From positions 91,133-155,132 of the forward strand of contig CAZZJC010000005.1 in NCBI GenBank assembly GCA_964654285.1: 64,000 nucleotides of DNA. The letters are read 5' to 3'. Of the stretch, positions 1 to 9,171 are shown one piece after another. Below the pieces are notes generated by a model. That model was not told the origin of the DNA, searched no databases, and saw nothing but the letters and a program-made list of their open reading frames with translations. The stretch comes from BJHQ01 sp964654285 (GTDB taxonomy: Bacteria > Planctomycetota > UBA11346). Position numbers and translations under genes: made by a program. Every line of letters begins with the position of its first letter. Within the stretch, counting starts at the first letter, position 1.

Positions 1-2
1 CG

Positions 3-2831
3 GGACAGCTGCATCTCGTCAACCGCGACCGCATGGCGTGGATCACCAGCGGTGAATCGGAAACGACACCGGCGGCCGCGCTCGAGGCGATGACCCAACG
101 GCTCAAGCCGATCCTGCTCCGCCCGGGCAAGATCGTCCGCATCCAGCGCAAGCAGCCGCGACCCGTGGCCATCGCCATCATGGAGGGCACCATCCAGGGT
201 CAGCGCCTGACCGTCGTGGCCGCAGCGCTCACGCACCAGGGCATCCTGACCCAGGTGGTCCTCCAGATGCCGGCCTGTGCGACCGAGCAGGCCGAACGGC
301 TGATGCAGGTGTTCCTGGGGAATCTCAGCCATCTGGGTCCGCGCAAGGACTGGCTCGCGCGGTTCGCCGGCACGCCGCAGCCCTATGCCCTGGCCGGAGG
401 CGCGGTGCGCCTGGCCATCCCCCGCCCGCGCTGGCGCGACACTACGCTCGAGGTCGGGACGCCGGCGTGGGAGAATCTCGATCTGATCCATTTCACCTGG
501 AATCCGGGCGGAGCCTGGATCACGGTCAATGTCCTGCGTGCGGACCGGCCAGAGGCGACGGTCGCGGCGATGGAACGCACCGCCCATGAATGGCTGCCCG
601 GTTCCCGGGCCGAGATCGGCGAGGACCGCTTCGGGGATCGCGCCTGTCCCACCGTGACCGTGCGCAAGGACACCGATGGCGTGGCGAAGGAGATGCGCGG
701 AGTGCTGGTGCGTTCCGGGGACCTCGCCGTGCGCTGCTGGCTGGAATCGGATCCCGATGGCGAGGCGATGATCCTGGGCGATTTCCAGGCCCTGGTCGCC
801 GGCATCGCGTTCATCAGCGATCCGGCCGCGACCGCATTCGCCCTGCCCGATGAGGCCTATCGCCCGGATGCGGACCTTGATCCGGAACTGATCCGCCTGC
901 TGCCGCCCCGCCTGCGCGCGATGGACGGCCAGGTTCTGGCCATCGCCCCGGCCGGCGACCGTCTGCTGGTCCGACGCGACGACTCCCTGCAGATCGATCA
1001 GCTGCAGGATGGCCGCAGCCGACCATTGGAGTGCACCGAACTGCCGGCCTGGAACGGCCCGGTCGCATGGTCGCCGGATGGTGCGCGCCTGTGCTGGACG
1101 AGCGATGGCCATCTGGTGGTCGCCGAGGTCGATCCCTGGCAGGTGCGCCGCCTGCCGGTCAAGGCATTCCACCCCTGCTGGCGCAAGGGCCGCATCCTCG
1201 CCTGCACCCTCGGGGTCGATTTCGAAGCGGGCCCGCAGCACCAGGTGGCTTCCGGCCGATTGGTCGAGATCGACCCCGCCAGCGGCGCCGAGCGCCTGAT
1301 CTGCTCCTATCCGCTTGCGCGGTTCTCATTCCCGCGCGTTTCCGCCGATGGCCGCCGGATCGCCCTGCTGTGCAATCGCGACGTGGAGCGCACCGGCGGC
1401 CGCACCGGCGGCATCCATGTCGCCGATCTGGGCGACGGTGCCGAGGCCGCGCCGATCGCTCCGACGTCGCTGCGGCTTCTCGCACGCTGGGGGGAGCCGC
1501 TGGCCTGGACCCAGGACGGCCACCTGCTGCGCACGCTGCACAACGGCGGCGGCAGTCTGCATGTGCAGTCGCTGGATCCTGCCGCGGGCCGGGCACGCAC
1601 CCTGGCCGGCGGCGCCTGGTTCGAGCGGCCGTTCCTGGCCGGCGGCGATCTGCTGTTCACCCTCGGCCCCTGGAACCTGCCGGAGGATCGCAAGGGGCTC
1701 TACCGCGTCAGCCTCGCCGAGCTGCGACGCCAGCCGGTCAGCACCGAGGAACCGCCGGATGACACCAGCGAATTCGCGATCGAACGCGTCGAATCCGACC
1801 TGCGATCGCTCCTGGGAACCCCGCTGGAAGGCGTGGTCCCGGATCCGGAATTGATGGCGCGCCTCGCCGACGGCCTGGTCGGTTCGGTGCGGCGCCACCT
1901 GGGCGTGCGGCTCGCGGTCGATCTCGACGCCCTCGGTCGCCTCCCGGGCCTGAACACCATGCTCGCCCCGTACGCCGATGGCCGGCGCAGTGCGCGACTG
2001 CTCGCCCTGGGGGCCTTGTATGGCGAATGCCTGCGTCGATCCGGTCTGGCCACGTGGCGCATCGAACCCATGCCATTCGGTCGTTGGTGCCCGGCCCAGC
2101 CATTCCCCGGCAACGCCGTGGTGCGGGTCGTGGATCCCTTCAGTGCGATCAGCGGTGTGCTGACCGGACGCGAGTACGATGCGCTGCTGTCGCGTACGGA
2201 CCTGCGCCAGGGCGATGGCCGAGATCTGATCCTGATCTACCCGCCTGCCGCCGCGCCATCGGTATGCGAACGCCTCGCCGGGACCGACTACGCCCTCGCC
2301 TGGATCCAGGCGGAACAGGGACGCTTCGCCGAAGCCGTGTCCCTGCTCGAGACCGAGATCTCCCGCCGTCCTCGCGCCCGTCCCCTGGTCACCGAGACGC
2401 TGCTGCTGGCGCAGGCCGCCGGTCAGCCGGTCGACGCGCTGCTCGACCGCGTCGTCGCCAACGGCTGCATCGTCCCCTCCATCCTGGCCCGTCGCGCGAC
2501 CGAACTCAGCACCCGGGATCCCGCCCGCGCCCGCCACCTGCTCCGGATCGCCGCCGGCGCCCCCGATCGCGACGGACGCGTCCTCCTGCAACTCGGCGAT
2601 CTCTGGGAATCAGGGAACGACCTCGCCCTGGCGCGTACCTCCTGGCGCCGGGCCTGGCGTCTCAACCGCGACCTGCTCGATGAGGTCAAGGAACGCTTCA
2701 CCCGCACCGAACCCGTCGCGCCGGCCGACGACAGCAGACCGGCATCGCGGGATGCAACGACCCCTGCCGTCGACCCGGCCCGCGCACCCAAGCCGACACC
2801 GAAGACGGTCGACGATCAGCTCATACCATGA
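3..2831 (+). CDS. Large protein with TolB/WD40-like propeller and TPR-like C-terminus (5' partial)
   Basis: The reading frame is open from the left edge, so the true start is probably outside; the first internal ATG is at 33. Counting from that ATG, about residues 295-560 carry propeller-like repeats of the 'WSPDGARLCWTSDG' and 'VSADGRRIALL' type seen in TolB/WD40 sensors and scaffolds. Roughly residues 750-880 form helical, TPR-like segments ('YALAWIQAEQGRFAEAVSLL'). The last ~50 residues are Pro/Ala/Thr-rich and look disordered. No catalytic motif is visible. It converges on the next gene with 115 bp between them. Function unknown; a protein-interaction or scaffold role is only an inference from the fold. 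Confidence 0.7.
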   Translation, partial: GQLHLVNRDRMAWITSGESETTPAAALEAMTQRLKPILLRPGKIVRIQRKQPRPVAIAIMEGTIQGQRLTVVAAALTHQGILTQVVLQMPACATEQAERLMQVFLGNLSHLGPRKDWLARFAGTPQPYALAGGAVRLAIPRPRWRDTTLEVGTPAWENLDLIHFTWNPGGAWITVNVLRADRPEATVAAMERTAHEWLPGSRAEIGEDRFGDRACPTVTVRKDTDGVAKEMRGVLVRSGDLAVRCWLESDPDGEAMILGDFQALVAGIAFISDPAATAFALPDEAYRPDADLDPELIRLLPPRLRAMDGQVLAIAPAGDRLLVRRDDSLQIDQLQDGRSRPLECTELPAWNGPVAWSPDGARLCWTSDGHLVVAEVDPWQVRRLPVKAFHPCWRKGRILACTLGVDFEAGPQHQVASGRLVEIDPASGAERLICSYPLARFSFPRVSADGRRIALLCNRDVERTGGRTGGIHVADLGDGAEAAPIAPTSLRLLARWGEPLAWTQDGHLLRTLHNGGGSLHVQSLDPAAGRARTLAGGAWFERPFLAGGDLLFTLGPWNLPEDRKGLYRVSLAELRRQPVSTEEPPDDTSEFAIERVESDLRSLLGTPLEGVVPDPELMARLADGLVGSVRRHLGVRLAVDLDALGRLPGLNTMLAPYADGRRSARLLALGALYGECLRRSGLATWRIEPMPFGRWCPAQPFPGNAVVRVVDPFSAISGVLTGREYDALLSRTDLRQGDGRDLILIYPPAAAPSVCERLAGTDYALAWIQAEQGRFAEAVSLLETEISRRPRARPLVTETLLLAQAAGQPVDALLDRVVANGCIVPSILARRATELSTRDPARARHLLRIAAGAPDRDGRVLLQLGDLWESGNDLALARTSWRRAWRLNRDLLDEVKERFTRTEPVAPADDSRPASRDATTPAVDPARAPKPTPKTVDDQLIP

Positions 2832-2946
2832 AGTGATCGCGGAGCTGTCGCCTCCATTCGGCGGAACCGGGCGGCCAAGGGGGATGTATGCCGCACCAGC
2901 GTACCTGGTCTTCTGGTCCGACCCAGGCCGCGGATCGGATACCCGG

Positions 2947-3624
2947 TCAGGGCTGCGCCTGAACCGCCGGCGACTCCGGTTTCTTATCCTCGGCTTCGGT
3001 AGCCAATTCCTTGATATCCCCCTCTTCCACTTCGATGGATTTGCCCCCATCCAGGGCCACAAAGCACCTGGTACCCATCTTTGCCGTGATTTTCGCCCAG
3101 ACCTCTCCGGTGCCGGTGATGCGATACCTTTTGAAGCCCTTCGCCAGCAGGCGGTCCAGCTTGAACTTCTCATAGTCGGCCGCCTCGATCTTCTTCGCGC
3201 CCTTGCAGGCCGGGCAGGCCACCCGGGACTTGCCCTGGCATCTCTTGCAGGTGACGCGGGTGGTCCGCTTGCAGGTCGGACAGTCTTTCAAGGCGTATTT
3301 CCCGTTGGGAAACTCGCAGATCTGCCCGAGATGGCCGTCTGATATCCGGGTGCCAAAGCCGACCTCCTGCCACCGCTTGCCGTCAGGACCGCGCGGGCTC
3401 CAGGTTCCGACTTCGATCTTCAGGCATTTGTCCGGGCACAGCGCCTTCCCATCCTTGCACCGTGCGGAGCAGGCGATGTCGCCTTTGCCCGTGCATTCGG
3501 GGCAATCGATCTCGGCGGCGGACAACCATGCTGAAGATAGGAGCACGAGGACACCGAGTATCAGGCCGACCCGATCGCGGCGGAAGGAATCGCTGAAGGA
3601 CAGTCGCATGGTTGATCCGTTCAT
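2947..3624 (-). CDS. Exported Cys-rich protein with DnaJ-type zinc-finger motifs
   Basis: 225 residues with an N-terminal hydrophobic signal (about residues 18-37, ending '...SAAEID'), so the protein is probably secreted or periplasmic. It then carries repeated CxxC pairs of the DnaJ Cys-rich type: 'CPECTGKG', 'CSARCKDGKALCPDKC', 'CPTCKRTTRVTCKRC', 'CPACKGAKK'. In DnaJ such repeats bind zinc, but no J-domain is present here. The C-terminal ~90 residues resemble a small beta domain with an acidic tail. The start could instead be Met6. Base composition is lower in GC than the respiratory genes further on. Function unknown; a redox or metal-binding periplasmic role is an inference. Confidence 0.7.
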   Translation of the reverse strand: MNGSTMRLSFSDSFRRDRVGLILGVLVLLSSAWLSAAEIDCPECTGKGDIACSARCKDGKALCPDKCLKIEVGTWSPRGPDGKRWQEVGFGTRISDGHLGQICEFPNGKYALKDCPTCKRTTRVTCKRCQGKSRVACPACKGAKKIEAADYEKFKLDRLLAKGFKRYRITGTGEVWAKITAKMGTRCFVALDGGKSIEVEEGDIKELATEAEDKKPESPAVQAQP

Positions 3625-4058
3625 GGCCTCAAAGGTGATGCGTGGCTGGTGCTGGCGGATGCAAGCTGAGGACGATTATTCGCATCGTCAACCAATCCCA
3701 CGTCCGCAATCGCGGTTGCACGGCGGATGGCGGGTTGAGCCCCCAGAAGCCATCGGATCCAGCAGGGAACGGTCCTATGGCGCCGCCACGAACGGCTCCG
3801 CGCCGTGCGAAAGGCGCCATCCAGGATTCACCAACAGGCTGGCTGGTGGAGCCTGGATCGGCGGGCCTCGACCCGCACGAAATTCGGCTTGTAATGCATG
3901 GACCAATCACTCGCGGCCACTGGAACCGTACCTGGGATCGTCAACCTGGTGGTGAATCCTCGGTAATGGGCGAGATCCAAGCCAGAGACGTTGGCATCAT
4001 CCGTGGTGTTTCCCTGCGGTTGCGCCGTATCGGTCAATGCCCGCAGCCTCGCCGGCAA
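3625..4058. other. 434-bp gap without a supported gene
   Basis: This stretch lies between the starts of the Cys-rich gene and the end of the DinB-like gene. It has short open frames on both strands, but none has a convincing ribosome site, a domain or biased composition. It is less GC-rich than its surroundings. No hairpin terminator or repeat stood out. Confidence 0.5.
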
Positions 4059-4520
4059 TCATGCCCATTTCCGCCAGCAATCGGATCGATCCAGGGTGTG
4101 GGCTCCGCTCTCCTTCGTCCACAGGAACAGGTTCATCCGATAGGCGGTCAGCCATTTCAGGGGCACTTCGACCACCGCCATTCTCAGATCGACCTCCTCG
4201 CCCCAATGCAGTCTGCCCAGGTGCGGCAGATCCGGGCGGGAAAACCAGGCGTCGATCTTGTCCTTTTGTCGCTGCTGCACGAGTGCGTAGGCATCCAGGG
4301 AAAATCCACTTTCCTGGACCTGCTGGAATGCGCCGTCCCACTTATCGCCGATGATCCCCTGCAGGCCGCGATATCCGCACATGGACAGATAGATCAGCAA
4401 TTCCCTGATTGAGCGCTGGTTGCCCAATGGCCGGTAATCCAATTGCTCCGCCTGCAGGCGTGAAGCCAGGTGGATGACGGTGTCGATTTCACGATGCAGG
4501 GACTTTTGCAGATATTTCAC
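4059..4520 (-). CDS. DinB/YfiT-like helical bundle protein (metal ligands apparently missing)
   Basis: 153 residues with a GTG start preceded by AAGGAAA at good spacing. The pattern 'LHREIDTVIHLASRLQAEQLDYRP...SIRELLIYLSMCGYRGLQGI' resembles the first helices of DinB-superfamily proteins, which are four-helix bundles that often act as metal-dependent thiol transferases. The usual His in the 'LxHL' helix is replaced ('LIYLSMCGY') and no clear three-His set is seen, so enzymatic activity is doubtful. A 17-bp sequence inside the gene (4418-4434) recurs 22 bp upstream of the start (4542-4558). Family assignment is by pattern only. Confidence 0.55.
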   Translation of the reverse strand: MKYLQKSLHREIDTVIHLASRLQAEQLDYRPLGNQRSIRELLIYLSMCGYRGLQGIIGDKWDGAFQQVQESGFSLDAYALVQQRQKDKIDAWFSRPDLPHLGRLHWGEEVDLRMAVVEVPLKWLTAYRMNLFLWTKESGAHTLDRSDCWRKWA

Positions 4521-4792
4521 GCAGGTTTCCTTGCGGTCTGGGGTTGCCCAATGGCCGGGACGGCGTCCTGCCGATCCGGCAACGCCATGCCTGCATGCCC
4601 AGGCTGGTCGGGTGCGGAATCGCGGCCCATGGGCGGCAATATTGCTACCGATTCTCCTGCGTGGCCACAGGAATCCTGTCGCAGGAAAGCGCCATCCACG
4701 CGTTCGTCGTTTTCCCCGCGACCGCGCGCACGCGGCAACCGTTCACGACGAGTTTCCCGGCTTGGGGGGGGGCAGGAAAACGTCCTGAGGAC

Positions 4793-5437
4793 TCAACGCG
4801 GTTCCAGATTGCGCCGGAGCAATTCCCGGATGACCGGCATCAGGCGCGTCCGGTAGGCTGCATCAGGTTCGTCTCCTTGGGGCGGAACGTGAACGAACCC
4901 CGCAACCGGGACGGTGGAAGACACGATGGCGTAGAGAGCCTCGTTGCACAGGTACCCACCCGCGTTCCGGCTGGGTTTCAGGGGAACCGGAGAGACGATG
5001 CCCCAACGCTCGTGGAGGTGGAAACGCGCGGGAATCTCCATTGGTCCAGTGGCTTGCAGGCGCCCTGACCCCGGCAACATTCCCGCGTTGTCGGCAACGG
5101 GAATCGCCCGGTTGGCAGCCACGGTCTCAACCGTCATCTGATCTGGATGCCCTTCTCCGAGACCCAGGATGGCAATGGGATGATGGACGGCGACCTGCTG
5201 CGGGATGATGCGGGTCGGTTCGCCCCACTGCACCGGCATGATGACGGTTTGCACGCTCGCGCCGGCGATCTCGGTTCTATCGAGGGCATTGGCCAGGGTA
5301 CCACTGCCGTTGACCGTGCGACCGGCGAAAGGCGCGAATCCAGTCACCAGGATGACCGGTCTGCCGACCGCATCCGCCGCTGCCATGGTCGCCATCGCGG
5401 CCACCACCAGCAGCGTCAAAGCCGCGGCCGATCTCAT
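4793..5437 (-). CDS. Pyroglutamyl-peptidase I family protein, exported
   Basis: 214 residues of the C15 cysteine peptidase family, which removes N-terminal pyroglutamate from peptides. The catalytic triad can be placed: Glu104 in 'MTVETVAAN', Cys164 in 'AGGYLCNEALY', His183 in 'GFVHVPP'. The N-terminal substrate loop 'VTGFAPFAGRTVNGS' is also conserved. Unlike the typical cytosolic enzyme it begins with a hydrophobic Ala-rich signal (residues 1-22), implying export. The ATG follows directly on the aconitase stop codon (TGA then ATG), so the two are probably co-transcribed. Confidence 0.85.
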   Translation of the reverse strand: MRSAAALTLLVVAAMATMAAADAVGRPVILVTGFAPFAGRTVNGSGTLANALDRTEIAGASVQTVIMPVQWGEPTRIIPQQVAVHHPIAILGLGEGHPDQMTVETVAANRAIPVADNAGMLPGSGRLQATGPMEIPARFHLHERWGIVSPVPLKPSRNAGGYLCNEALYAIVSSTVPVAGFVHVPPQGDEPDAAYRTRLMPVIRELLRRNLEPR

Positions 5438-8059
5438 TCACGCTACCGCGTAGTCGGGCACCCGTGCGCTCATCTGGGTGAAATCCAGATACTTGTAGAT
5501 CGACGCGGCGAAGGGCGAGACGCAGGCGGCCATGCGGTCGCGGTACTCCTGCGGCGTGGGCAGGCGGCCGAGGATGGAGGTCACGGCTGCGAGTTCGGCG
5601 CTGCCCAGGTACACCTGGGCGTCGCGGCCCATGCGGTTGTCGAAGTTGCGGGTGCTGGTGCTGAAGACGTGCGCGCCGGGGCGGACGCGGGCCTGGTTGC
5701 CCATGCACAGGCTGCACCCGGGGATCTCGCGGCGGGCGCCGATCTGGCCGAAGAGGGCGTAGATGCCTTCCTGGTTCAGCACGGCCTCGTCCATGCGCGT
5801 CGGCGGGCAGATCCAGGTGGTGGCGTTGAGGTAGTCGACCTTGCTGTGCTTGTAGACGTTGGCCAGCGCGCGGAAGTGCCCGATGTTGGTCATGCAGGAA
5901 CCGACGAAGACCTCATCGATCTTGGCGTTCTGCACCTCGCTCAGCGTCGCGATCTTGTCGGGATCATTGGGCAGCGCGAGCAGCGGTTCATCGATCGCGG
6001 TGAGGTCGATGGTGAAGACGCGGGCGTAGCGCCTGTCCTTGGCGTTGGCGACGCTGCCGACGACGCGGCCCTTGGCATCGGTGATCGGCCTGGCGTCGAC
6101 GAGTTCCAGCCCGCCGTCGGCGCGCAGCAGGTGCGGATGGTTGAGCCAGTCCTGCATCGCGCGGATGCGGGCCTCGAGGGTGGCCTTGGATCCATAGCCG
6201 TCCGCGATCATCGCGGACAGCAGGGCGATGTTGGAGCGCAGGTAGCCGGCGACGGATTCCTGCGACAGGTTGATGGCGCAGGCCGCGGCGCTGCGTTCGG
6301 CGCTGGCGTCGGACAGTTCGAAGGCCTGTTCGGCGGTGAGGTGCTCCAGCCCTTCGATCTCCAGGATGCGGCCGTTGTAGACGTTCTTCTTGCCCTTCTT
6401 TTCCAGGGTCAGTTCGCCGGTGCGCAGGGCGACCCAGGGGATCGCGTTGACCAGATCGCGCAGGGTGATGCCGGGGTGCAGGGCGCCGGTGAAGCGGACG
6501 AGCACGGATTCCGGCACATCGAGGGGCAGGTAGCCGATCGCGGCGGCGAAGGCGACCAGGCCGGATCCGCCGGGGAAGCTGATGCCGATCGGGAATCGGG
6601 TGTGGCTGTCGCCGCCGGTGCCGACGGTGTCGGGCAGGCACATGCGGTTGAGCCACGAATGGATGATGCCGTCGCCGGGGCGCAGGGCGACACCGTTGCG
6701 TTCGACGATGAATTCCGGCAGCCAGCGGTGCATCTTCGCATCCTTGGCGCTGGGATAGGCGGCGGTGTGGCAGAAGCTCTGCAGGACCAGATCGGAGGAG
6801 AACCGCAGGCAGGCGAGCTCCTTGAGTTCATCCGCCGTCATCGGGCCGGTGGTGTCCTGGCTGCCGACCGTGGTGGCCTTGGCCTCGATCGACATGCCGG
6901 GGCGCACGCCGGCGACGCCGCAGGCGCGGCCGAGCATCTTCTGCGCCAGGGTGTAGCCCTTGCCGTCGTCGCCAGGCAGGACCGGCTTGGCGAAGTTGCC
7001 CGGGTACGCCCGCTTCAGGTGGTCGCAGGCCTTCCAGGTCAGGGCGCGGCCGATGATCAGGTTGGTGCGGCCGCCGGCGCGGAACTCGTCGAAGACGGTG
7101 GGCGACTTGACGCTGCCGGTGGCGATGACAGCGCCGTTCTTGAGGACTTCGCCGGTGCGGGTGCGGATGGTGATGACATCGCCGGTGGCGAGCTTCGCGA
7201 CGTCGACGACGTAGGCCATTCCACCCGCATCGCGGAACGTATCGAGGAAGATCGGCGCGATGATGCCCGCCAGCACGAAGGCGCCGGTGCGCTTGTTGGG
7301 GACGTGCGGGATGTCGCGGCCGCTGTACCACATCACGGAATTCGTCGCGGATTTGCGCGATGATCCGGTGCCGTAGACATCGCCGACCAGGATCGGGCGC
7401 TTGCCCTCGGCGAGCAGTTTGTTGAGCGCCGGCACCGCGTTGGGATCCTTGGTGCGGTACATCTCCAGGCCATGCAGGGGGATGTCGGGGCGCGATACCG
7501 CCGCCTGGGCGGGCGACAGGTCGTCGGTGTTGGTCTCGCCGGGGATGCGGTAGACGACGCCGGTGACCTCGGCGTCGATCTCGGGCCGGCTGGTGAACCA
7601 CTCGGCGTCGGCCCAGCGGTGGATGAGGCGGGCAGCGATGGCGTTGCCCTCGGCGGCGAGCTTCGCCACCACCGCGAAGTTGTCGAAGATGAGCACGGTG
7701 CGGGCGAGCTGGTCCGCCGCGAGCGCGGCGTGCGGCCCTTCGAGTTCGCGGGTCAGGAAGGGCACATTGTAGCCGCCGAGCATGGTGCCGAGCAGGCGGA
7801 TGGCGTGGTCGGGCGCGATGACCGGGCTCGTCTTCTCGCCGTGCGCGATCGCACCCAGCCACTCGGCCTTCACCTTCGCCGCCGGATCGACGCCGGGACT
7901 GACGCGATCGGCGAGCAAGGACAGCAGGAAGGCGGACTCGCCGGCAGGGGGCTTTTCGAGCAGGGCGCACACCTCGCCGGTCTGCTTGGCATCCAGGGGC
8001 AGGGGCGGGATGCCGAGCTTGGCGCGTTCATCGACATGGGCACGGTAGGTGGCGAGCAT
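5438..8059 (-). CDS. acnB: Aconitate hydratase B / 2-methylisocitrate dehydratase
   Basis: 873 residues, close to the ~865 of E. coli AcnB. It interconverts citrate and isocitrate in the TCA cycle and may dehydrate 2-methylisocitrate. The AcnB domain order is visible: an N-terminal HEAT-like region, a swivel domain ('GETNTDDLSPAQAA'), then the aconitase core with 'GTGGDSHTRFPIGISFPGG'. The 4Fe-4S ligand cysteines lie in 'VGSCMTNIGHF' and 'CSLCMGNQARV'. The start at 8059 is chosen because homology begins at 'MLATYRAH' and GGAG lies just upstream; the frame continues further upstream without homology. It is divergent from the RNase gene, with 102 bp between them, and runs into the peptidase gene. 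Confidence 0.95.
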   Translation of the reverse strand: MLATYRAHVDERAKLGIPPLPLDAKQTGEVCALLEKPPAGESAFLLSLLADRVSPGVDPAAKVKAEWLGAIAHGEKTSPVIAPDHAIRLLGTMLGGYNVPFLTRELEGPHAALAADQLARTVLIFDNFAVVAKLAAEGNAIAARLIHRWADAEWFTSRPEIDAEVTGVVYRIPGETNTDDLSPAQAAVSRPDIPLHGLEMYRTKDPNAVPALNKLLAEGKRPILVGDVYGTGSSRKSATNSVMWYSGRDIPHVPNKRTGAFVLAGIIAPIFLDTFRDAGGMAYVVDVAKLATGDVITIRTRTGEVLKNGAVIATGSVKSPTVFDEFRAGGRTNLIIGRALTWKACDHLKRAYPGNFAKPVLPGDDGKGYTLAQKMLGRACGVAGVRPGMSIEAKATTVGSQDTTGPMTADELKELACLRFSSDLVLQSFCHTAAYPSAKDAKMHRWLPEFIVERNGVALRPGDGIIHSWLNRMCLPDTVGTGGDSHTRFPIGISFPGGSGLVAFAAAIGYLPLDVPESVLVRFTGALHPGITLRDLVNAIPWVALRTGELTLEKKGKKNVYNGRILEIEGLEHLTAEQAFELSDASAERSAAACAINLSQESVAGYLRSNIALLSAMIADGYGSKATLEARIRAMQDWLNHPHLLRADGGLELVDARPITDAKGRVVGSVANAKDRRYARVFTIDLTAIDEPLLALPNDPDKIATLSEVQNAKIDEVFVGSCMTNIGHFRALANVYKHSKVDYLNATTWICPPTRMDEAVLNQEGIYALFGQIGARREIPGCSLCMGNQARVRPGAHVFSTSTRNFDNRMGRDAQVYLGSAELAAVTSILGRLPTPQEYRDRMAACVSPFAASIYKYLDFTQMSARVPDYAVA

Positions 8060-8161
8060 GGGATCTCCGGTGATGGATCGGCACCGTAGACCTGGCGGGC
8101 GCGGGACAAGGCGTGCCCACCGGCGGTTTGCGCAGCTGGGCTGAAGCGTCAGCCTGCGGGC

Positions 8162-8782
8162 ATGACCGAACCCAGACCCGCCCCGGCGCAGGTCCCGGCC
8201 TCGCGCCTGGGCGCCATCATCGGATTCGCCTGCGCTATCGTGGTGGCGATCGTCGTCGCGATCCTCAACCACCAGACGGACGCGGAGAAGCCGCCAGCAT
8301 CGCCACCGGGATCCGGCCAGGTCGTGGCGCCCATGCCGATGCATGCGTCCGCGCCGGCGCAGGCGACCGCGCCAGGCGCTGCGGCAACCACGTCGTCGTC
8401 CAGCGCACCGGCGAGGAAATCGCCGTCGCATCCCGCCACCGGAGCGCACGCGGCCGCCGCCACGACGCAGGCGACGGCCGACACCCTTGCGGTCGCGCAC
8501 GGCAAGCCGATCTCCGCCCCGGACGAGGTGCGCGAGATCCGCCGCACCCTCGCCGCCATCGCCAAGGGGCCGCCGTATCCCTTCCGCCGCGACGGCATCC
8601 CGTTCGAGAATCGCGAGCGCCGCCTGCCGCAGCGCCCATCCGGCTATTACCAGGAGTTCACCGTGGTCACGCCGGGATCGGACGATCGCGGAGCACGTCG
8701 CCTCATCCGCGGTCGCGAGGGCGAATTCTGGTATTCCAACGACCATTACCGCTCGTTCGTCAGACTGGCGGAGCAACCGTGA
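8162..8782 (+). CDS. Membrane-anchored barnase-type guanyl-specific ribonuclease
   Basis: 206 residues. Residues ~15-35 form one transmembrane helix, followed by an 80-residue Ala/Pro/Ser/Thr linker and a C-terminal RNase N1/T1-family domain (about 120-203). The barnase catalytic set is present: Glu165 ('YYQEFTV'), Arg179/180 ('GARRLIRG') and His195 ('SNDHYRSF'), with spacing like barnase Glu73/Arg87/His102. It cleaves RNA after guanosine; the topology suggests a domain displayed outside the cytoplasm on a tether. The stop overlaps the barstar start as GTGA, so the pair is translationally coupled. A 6-bp hairpin (8139-8154) lies just before the ATG, where no clear Shine-Dalgarno is seen. Confidence 0.85.
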   Translation: MTEPRPAPAQVPASRLGAIIGFACAIVVAIVVAILNHQTDAEKPPASPPGSGQVVAPMPMHASAPAQATAPGAAATTSSSSAPARKSPSHPATGAHAAAATTQATADTLAVAHGKPISAPDEVREIRRTLAAIAKGPPYPFRRDGIPFENRERRLPQRPSGYYQEFTVVTPGSDDRGARRLIRGREGEFWYSNDHYRSFVRLAEQP

Positions 8783-9171
8783 GCACCCGCGATCCGCTTG
8801 TCGATCTCCTGCTACGACCGGGTTTGGCGTGCATCCATTCCGCCAGCCCGGTGGATGATCAGACGCTCGCGGCGGCCGGTCTGGACGTGCATCGGGTGGC
8901 AGGCGACGGCGAGATCATCCTGGCGGTGGCGGCAGCATTACGCTTCCGCCCCTGGTTCGGCGGCACGGCGGATGGGCTCGCGGACTGCCTGGGCGATCTG
9001 AGCTGGCTGCCATTCCAGGGACGGGTGCTGGTGTTCGCCGATGCGACACGGCGCCTGCGCGAGGATCCGCGCGGCATGGGCCTGGTGCTGTCGTGCTGGC
9101 TGGATGCGGCACCACGGTGGTGCGAGGACGGCTTGCCGTTCCACCTCGTGCTGGAAGTCGGCTTTCCGTAG
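8779..9171 (+). CDS. Barstar-family ribonuclease inhibitor
   Basis: 130 residues with a GTG start overlapping the RNase stop by 4 bp. It matches barstar-type inhibitors, which bind and block barnase in the cytoplasm: a short alpha/beta protein with 'LPFQGRVLVFADATRRLREDPRGMGLVLSCWLDAA' and a C-terminal strand 'PFHLVLEV'. Its position directly after a barnase-type enzyme strongly supports immunity to that toxin. The TAG stop codon lies inside the left terminal inverted repeat of the 9168-9327 element, so the C-terminus may have been set by that element. Confidence 0.8.
   Translation: MSTRDPLVDLLLRPGLACIHSASPVDDQTLAAAGLDVHRVAGDGEIILAVAAALRFRPWFGGTADGLADCLGDLSWLPFQGRVLVFADATRRLREDPRGMGLVLSCWLDAAPRWCEDGLPFHLVLEVGFP

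Noticed and set aside
5147..7363. 738-codon open frame on the plus strand opposite aconitase
   Set aside because: It is a mirror of a conserved gene in high-GC DNA, and its product is Gly/Asp/Ala-rich low-complexity sequence with no domain.
8060..8776. N-terminal extension of aconitase
   Set aside because: It is antisense to the RNase gene, low-complexity, and AcnB similarity plus a ribosome site start at 8059.
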